A DNA stretch of 34,769 nt, taken from positions 1 through 34,769 of the forward strand of contig CAZVZK010000106.1 in NCBI GenBank assembly GCA_964630925.1. The letters are read 5' to 3'. Within the stretch, counting starts at the first letter, position 1. Every line of letters starts with the position of its first letter. Position numbers and translations under genes: made by a program. Of this stretch, positions 31,745 to 34,769 are shown piece after piece. This DNA comes from RGDT01 sp964630925 (GTDB lineage: Bacteria; Planctomycetota; Planctomycetia; Gemmatales; Gemmataceae). A model generated the notes under the pieces. It had not been told where the DNA came from, did not search any database, and was given only the letters and a program-made list of their open reading frames with translations.

Positions 31745-33613
31745 TCACTCCGACAGGTACCACGGGACGTTGACCGCCGCCACGCGGCGGAAGCCGCTGA
31801 ACAGCAGCACCGCCTTGATGACCACCGCCGTCTGGTTGTGCAGGAAGTAGTGGTACCAGCGGCTCGGCACCAGCTCGGGCACCACGACCACGATGTCCCG
31901 CTCGGGATGTGACTGCTGCAGGTCCGTGATGACCTGCGTCAGCGGCCCCGTCAGCTTCCGGTACGGCGAGTAGATCACGATCAGCTTCGGCGCCGGCCGG
32001 CCCGCCGCCAGGGCCGGCGCGCGGACCCGCTCCTCCCACGTCTCCTCCAATTCGTCCATCGTCTTCTCGCTGTCGGCGACGTGCAGGCAGTAGATGTCCT
32101 GCGACAGCTTCATGGCGTACCGCAGCGCCTTGCGTGTGATGGCGCTCCACCCGCCGACCGGCAGCAGCACCACAGGCGGCTCCAGGCCCGTCGCGTCCAG
32201 CGGCTCCTTCGTGGCGATCTCGCAGGCCACGTGCTGGTAGTGGGCGCGGACGCCCAGGAAGATCACCACCAGGGAGGGGATGATCAGCGCCGTGATCCAG
32301 GCCCCGTCGGTGAACTTCGAGATCAGCACGATGACCAGCGCCACGCCGGTGCAGGCCGCCCCGAAGCCGTTGATCAGCATCGACGTCCTGGCCCCGGCCC
32401 CGCCCTCCTTGTAACAGTGGGCCACCATGCCGAGCTGCGACAGCGTGAACGCCAGGAACGCGCCGACGGCGAACAGCGGGATCAGGTGGTCCGTGATGCC
32501 GCCGTAGGCGATGAGGATGATCGCCGACAGGACGGCCAACACCCAAATCCCGGAGGAGTACACGAGGCGGTGGTTGCGGTGGGCGAACCCGCGCGGCAGG
32601 AACCCGTCCAGCGCGATGGCCCGGCACAGGCGCGGGAAGTCGGCGAAGCCGGTGTTCGCCGAAAGCGCCAGCACCGCCAGGACCGAGCCGATGGTGAGGT
32701 AGTAGAACCAGCCACGGCCGACGACCGCCGCCGTGATCTGCGACAGGGTGCTTTGATAGCTCGCGCTGTCCTGCTCGACGGCGCCGATGCCGTAGGCCCC
32801 GCACAGGTAGGCGATCCCGGCGAGCATGACGGCCAGCAGGACGATGATGGCCGTCAGCGTGCGCCGCGCGTACAGGACCGACGGCTCCTTGAACGCGCTG
32901 ACGCCGTTGCTGACCGCCTCGACGCCTGTCATGGCCGTGCAGCCGCTGGCGAACGCGCGCATCAGCGCCCACACCGTGACGGCCGTCGTCCCCTCCAGGT
33001 GGACCGGGGCCTCCATAGGCTCCGGCCTGCCGCCGGCCAGGATGGCCTTGACGACACCGATGACGATGACCGTCAGGAGGGTGAAGATGAACATGTACGT
33101 GGGGACGACGAACGCCAGGCCCGACTCCTTGACGCCCCGCAGATTGACGATCGTGATGATGGCCAGGATGGCGATGCACAGCCACAGGGTGTACGGCTTG
33201 ATCTGGGGGGCCGCCGAGATGAGCGCCCCGACGCCGGCGGAGATGCCGACGGCCACGACGAGGACGTAGTCGAGGAGGAGGGCGGAGGCGGCGACCAGCC
33301 CCGAGGCCGTGCCGAGGTTCTCCTTGGCGACGGTGTACGACCCGCCGCCGTGCGGGTAGGCGGCGATGGTCTGGCGGTACGAGAAGTAGACGACCAGGAG
33401 CAGGCCGATGATGACGGCGGTGATGGGGCCGACGTAGGCGAGGCCGGCGACGCCGAGGGGGATGAGGAGGGTGAGGGCGGCCTCGGGGCCGTAGGCGGCG
33501 GACCCGAGGGCGTCGAGGCCGAGCATGGGGATGCCGGCGACGACGCCGACGCGCTGCTCGCCCTCCTCGTCGGTGGCCAGCGCCCTGCCGAACAGCCAGT
33601 CCATGATCGCCAT
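31745..33613 (-). CDS. kimA: KimA-like potassium importer (APC superfamily) with C-terminal regulatory domain
   Basis: Encodes 622 aa from ATG 33613 (a second ATG at 33604); the Shine-Dalgarno is weak and the longer frame upstream is spurious. About 12 membrane helices are followed by a cytoplasmic domain. Similarity to Bacillus subtilis KimA, a proton-coupled K+ importer controlled by c-di-AMP, is visible throughout: LGLDALGSAAYG with Asp34 and Tyr41 matching KimA Asp36 and Tyr43, SYRQTIAAYPHGGGSYTVAK, AFASGCTAMTGVEAVSN, ANTGFADFPRL, and in the C-terminal domain PVGGWSAITRKALRYAMKL and YFLHNQTAVVIKAVLLF. Many databases call such proteins amino acid permeases. The nearby kdp genes favour the K+ role. 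Substrate assignment is inferred from similarity. Confidence 0.82.
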   Translation of the reverse strand: MAIMDWLFGRALATDEEGEQRVGVVAGIPMLGLDALGSAAYGPEAALTLLIPLGVAGLAYVGPITAVIIGLLLVVYFSYRQTIAAYPHGGGSYTVAKENLGTASGLVAASALLLDYVLVVAVGISAGVGALISAAPQIKPYTLWLCIAILAIITIVNLRGVKESGLAFVVPTYMFIFTLLTVIVIGVVKAILAGGRPEPMEAPVHLEGTTAVTVWALMRAFASGCTAMTGVEAVSNGVSAFKEPSVLYARRTLTAIIVLLAVMLAGIAYLCGAYGIGAVEQDSASYQSTLSQITAAVVGRGWFYYLTIGSVLAVLALSANTGFADFPRLCRAIALDGFLPRGFAHRNHRLVYSSGIWVLAVLSAIILIAYGGITDHLIPLFAVGAFLAFTLSQLGMVAHCYKEGGAGARTSMLINGFGAACTGVALVIVLISKFTDGAWITALIIPSLVVIFLGVRAHYQHVACEIATKEPLDATGLEPPVVLLPVGGWSAITRKALRYAMKLSQDIYCLHVADSEKTMDELEETWEERVRAPALAAGRPAPKLIVIYSPYRKLTGPLTQVITDLQQSHPERDIVVVVPELVPSRWYHYFLHNQTAVVIKAVLLFSGFRRVAAVNVPWYLSE

Positions 33614-33713
33614 GAGGGGCCACCCAGGTGAGCGGTTCCTGCCAGGCCCGGCGGCCCTGTGGGCGTTGCGGGCTTGGGGACATTCTGGGCGGCGTGGCGA
33701 GAAGTTCAAGCCT

Positions 33714-33762
33714 GGGGCGGGCTGTCGGGGTGTTGCCTTCGGGCTTTCATGGATCCCGCCCC
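33714..33762 (+). ncRNA. Structured RNA candidate in the DUF4139 leader
   Basis: GGGGCGGG (33714-33721) pairs perfectly with CCCGCCCC (33755-33762), enclosing a GCC-TTCG-GGC hairpin (33735-33744); a UUCG tetraloop is especially stable on the plus strand. A CCCG-TAT-CGGG hairpin follows before the AGGGGG of the gene at 33826. It could be a leader regulatory element. No known riboswitch class was recognised. Alternatively it is a dispersed repeat or acts on the divergent kimA side. Confidence 0.35.
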
Positions 33763-33825
33763 TGATGATACAGTACCTGGGTGCCCGTATCGGGTGACGG
33801 TTCAGGATCGCTTCAGGGGGATACC

Positions 33826-34769
33826 ATGCGCAAGTGGCTGTTGGCCGGCTTCGGGGCTGGCGTGGTGGGCGTCCTGGCGGCACTGGCGGTGTTGAACGGG
33901 GCCGCGCGTGCGGCGAAGGGCGACGAGGATGGCCCCCGGAGCGTGCAACTGCCCGTGACGCGCGTCGTGCTGTTCAGCTCGGGCGTGGGGCACTTCCTGC
34001 GCGAGGGCAAGGTGGACGGCAACGCGCGCATCGACCTGTCGTTCCCGGTGGCGGACATCAACGACCTCATCAAGAGCATGGTCGTCCGCGACCTCGACGA
34101 CGGCCACATCAGCACCGTCTCCTACGACTCCCTGGCCCCCATCGACCGCACCCTCAAGTCGTTCTCCGTCAACCTGACGGGCAACCCGACCTTCGAGCAG
34201 ATCCTCAACCAGGCGCGCGGCGAGAAGGCCGAGGTCGCTTTGGCGAACGCCGCCCCGGGGACTCCGGGGATGAGCGGGACCATCGTGGGCGTGGAGAGGC
34301 AGAAGGTGGCGGCCGGCAAGGACACGATCGACGTGGCCGTCCTCAACCTGTGGTGCGCCGACGGCGTGCGCAGCGTGAGGCTCAACGAGGTGGCCCGCGT
34401 GCGCTTCCTGTCGCCGACGCTGGAGAGCGAGTTCAAGAAGGCGCTGGAGACGCTGGCGCTGTCGCACGACACGCAGAAGAAGGCGGTGGCGATCCGGTGT
34501 GTCGGCGAGGGGCAGCGCCGGGTGCAGGTGGGCTACGTCGTTGAGAACCCCATCTGGAAGACCTCCTACCGCCTCGTCATGGGCAACAAGGCCGACAAGA
34601 AGCCGCCCTACCTGCAGGGCTGGTCCGTCGTCGAGAACAGCACCGACGAGGACTGGAAGGACGTGAGGATGGCGTTGATCTCGGGCAGGCCCATCTCCTT
34701 CCAGATGGACCTCTACCAGCCCCTCTTCGTCAACAGACCCACCATGCAGCTCGAGCTCTTCGCCTCCCT
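33826..34769 (+). CDS. DUF4139 domain protein, cut by the window edge
   Basis: The first 314 codons are present and the frame is open to the last base. The ATG at 33826 follows AGGGGG. The N-terminal hydrophobic segment (KWLLAGFGAGVVGVLAALAV) is a signal peptide or anchor. After it comes VTRVVLFSSGVGHFLREGKV, then INDLIKSMVVRDLDDGHIST. The DUF4139 core is GEGQRRVQVGYVVENPIWKT, SYRLVMG, GWSVVENSTDEDWKDVRMAL, ISGRPISFQMDLYQP. DUF4139 proteins are beta-rich, exported and functionally undefined; planctomycete members usually run to 600 aa or more, so roughly half is seen. It is divergent from the KimA-like gene across 212 bases. Confidence 0.88.
   Translation, partial: MRKWLLAGFGAGVVGVLAALAVLNGAARAAKGDEDGPRSVQLPVTRVVLFSSGVGHFLREGKVDGNARIDLSFPVADINDLIKSMVVRDLDDGHISTVSYDSLAPIDRTLKSFSVNLTGNPTFEQILNQARGEKAEVALANAAPGTPGMSGTIVGVERQKVAAGKDTIDVAVLNLWCADGVRSVRLNEVARVRFLSPTLESEFKKALETLALSHDTQKKAVAIRCVGEGQRRVQVGYVVENPIWKTSYRLVMGNKADKKPPYLQGWSVVENSTDEDWKDVRMALISGRPISFQMDLYQPLFVNRPTMQLELFAS

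Noticed and set aside
33614..33713. c-di-AMP (ydaO-type) riboswitch before the KimA-like gene
   Set aside because: KimA genes in Firmicutes often have one, but I could not find its conserved cores on the minus strand here.
1..34769. tRNA/rRNA genes, CRISPR array, insertion sequences, attachment sites
   Set aside because: No cloverleaf, regular spaced repeats, transposase or integrase motifs were seen on reading; the repeats present are short GC-rich hairpins.

Overview
The window is very GC-rich and gene-dense. It looks like the chromosome of a planctomycete, most likely Gemmataceae or a close relative. This is inferred from family content, not from a marker gene. The indicators are a DUF1559 pseudopilin-like protein, MJ0042-type zinc-ribbon membrane proteins, an ECF sigma factor overlapping a receptor Ser/Thr kinase, a DUF4139 protein, a planctomycete paralogue-family protein at the left edge, and short GC-rich hairpin repeats that run into coding sequence. 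No rRNA, tRNA, CRISPR array, transposase or integrase was seen.

Positions 1-3757 hold a planctomycete paralogue-family protein (-) and a large chimeric zinc-ribbon/membrane/DUF1559-like protein (+). Positions 3788-10785 (-) form a compact run read from the right: ECF sigma factor, receptor kinase with an extracytoplasmic Cache-like sensor, glutamate/aspartate-type symporter, S46 dipeptidyl-peptidase with the DPP11-type specificity arginine, and an exported cysteine hydrolase. Three of the four junctions are ATGA overlaps. The set reads as a module that senses, hydrolyses and imports acidic dipeptides or amino acids.

Positions 10907-15313 (+) carry a secreted thioredoxin-fold protein, NAD-type isocitrate dehydrogenase, an RlaP-type nucleotidyltransferase and a DUF1559 pseudopilin. 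Positions 15355-18329 (-) carry a terpenoid-cyclase-fold (alpha/alpha toroid) exported protein, a RavA/MoxR AAA+ ATPase and an unrecognised overlapping partner. A GT39-type membrane glycosyltransferase (+) follows at 18441-20036.

Positions 20042-33613 form a potassium island. On the minus strand lie an NtrC-type response regulator, a membrane histidine kinase, a KdpD fragment (ATP-binding N-domain plus USP, no kinase) and a DUF4419/SMI1-like protein. Divergent from them is a kdp operon: a 32-aa membrane peptide, kdpF, kdpA, kdpB, kdpC. A candidate sigma-54 -24/-12 promoter and a 7+3+7 palindrome sit in the divergent gap, so this kdp operon appears to use an NtrC/sigma-54 circuit instead of the classical OmpR-type KdpE. 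A KimA-like K+ importer follows beyond a small secreted protein. The right edge cuts a DUF4139 protein whose leader has a structured-RNA candidate.

The most unusual observation is a GC-rich repeat family that appears inside three genes: as the symporter's C-terminal tail, as a loop in KdpA, and in place of the N-box of the histidine kinase. The last would be expected to disable ATP binding unless it is an assembly artefact.
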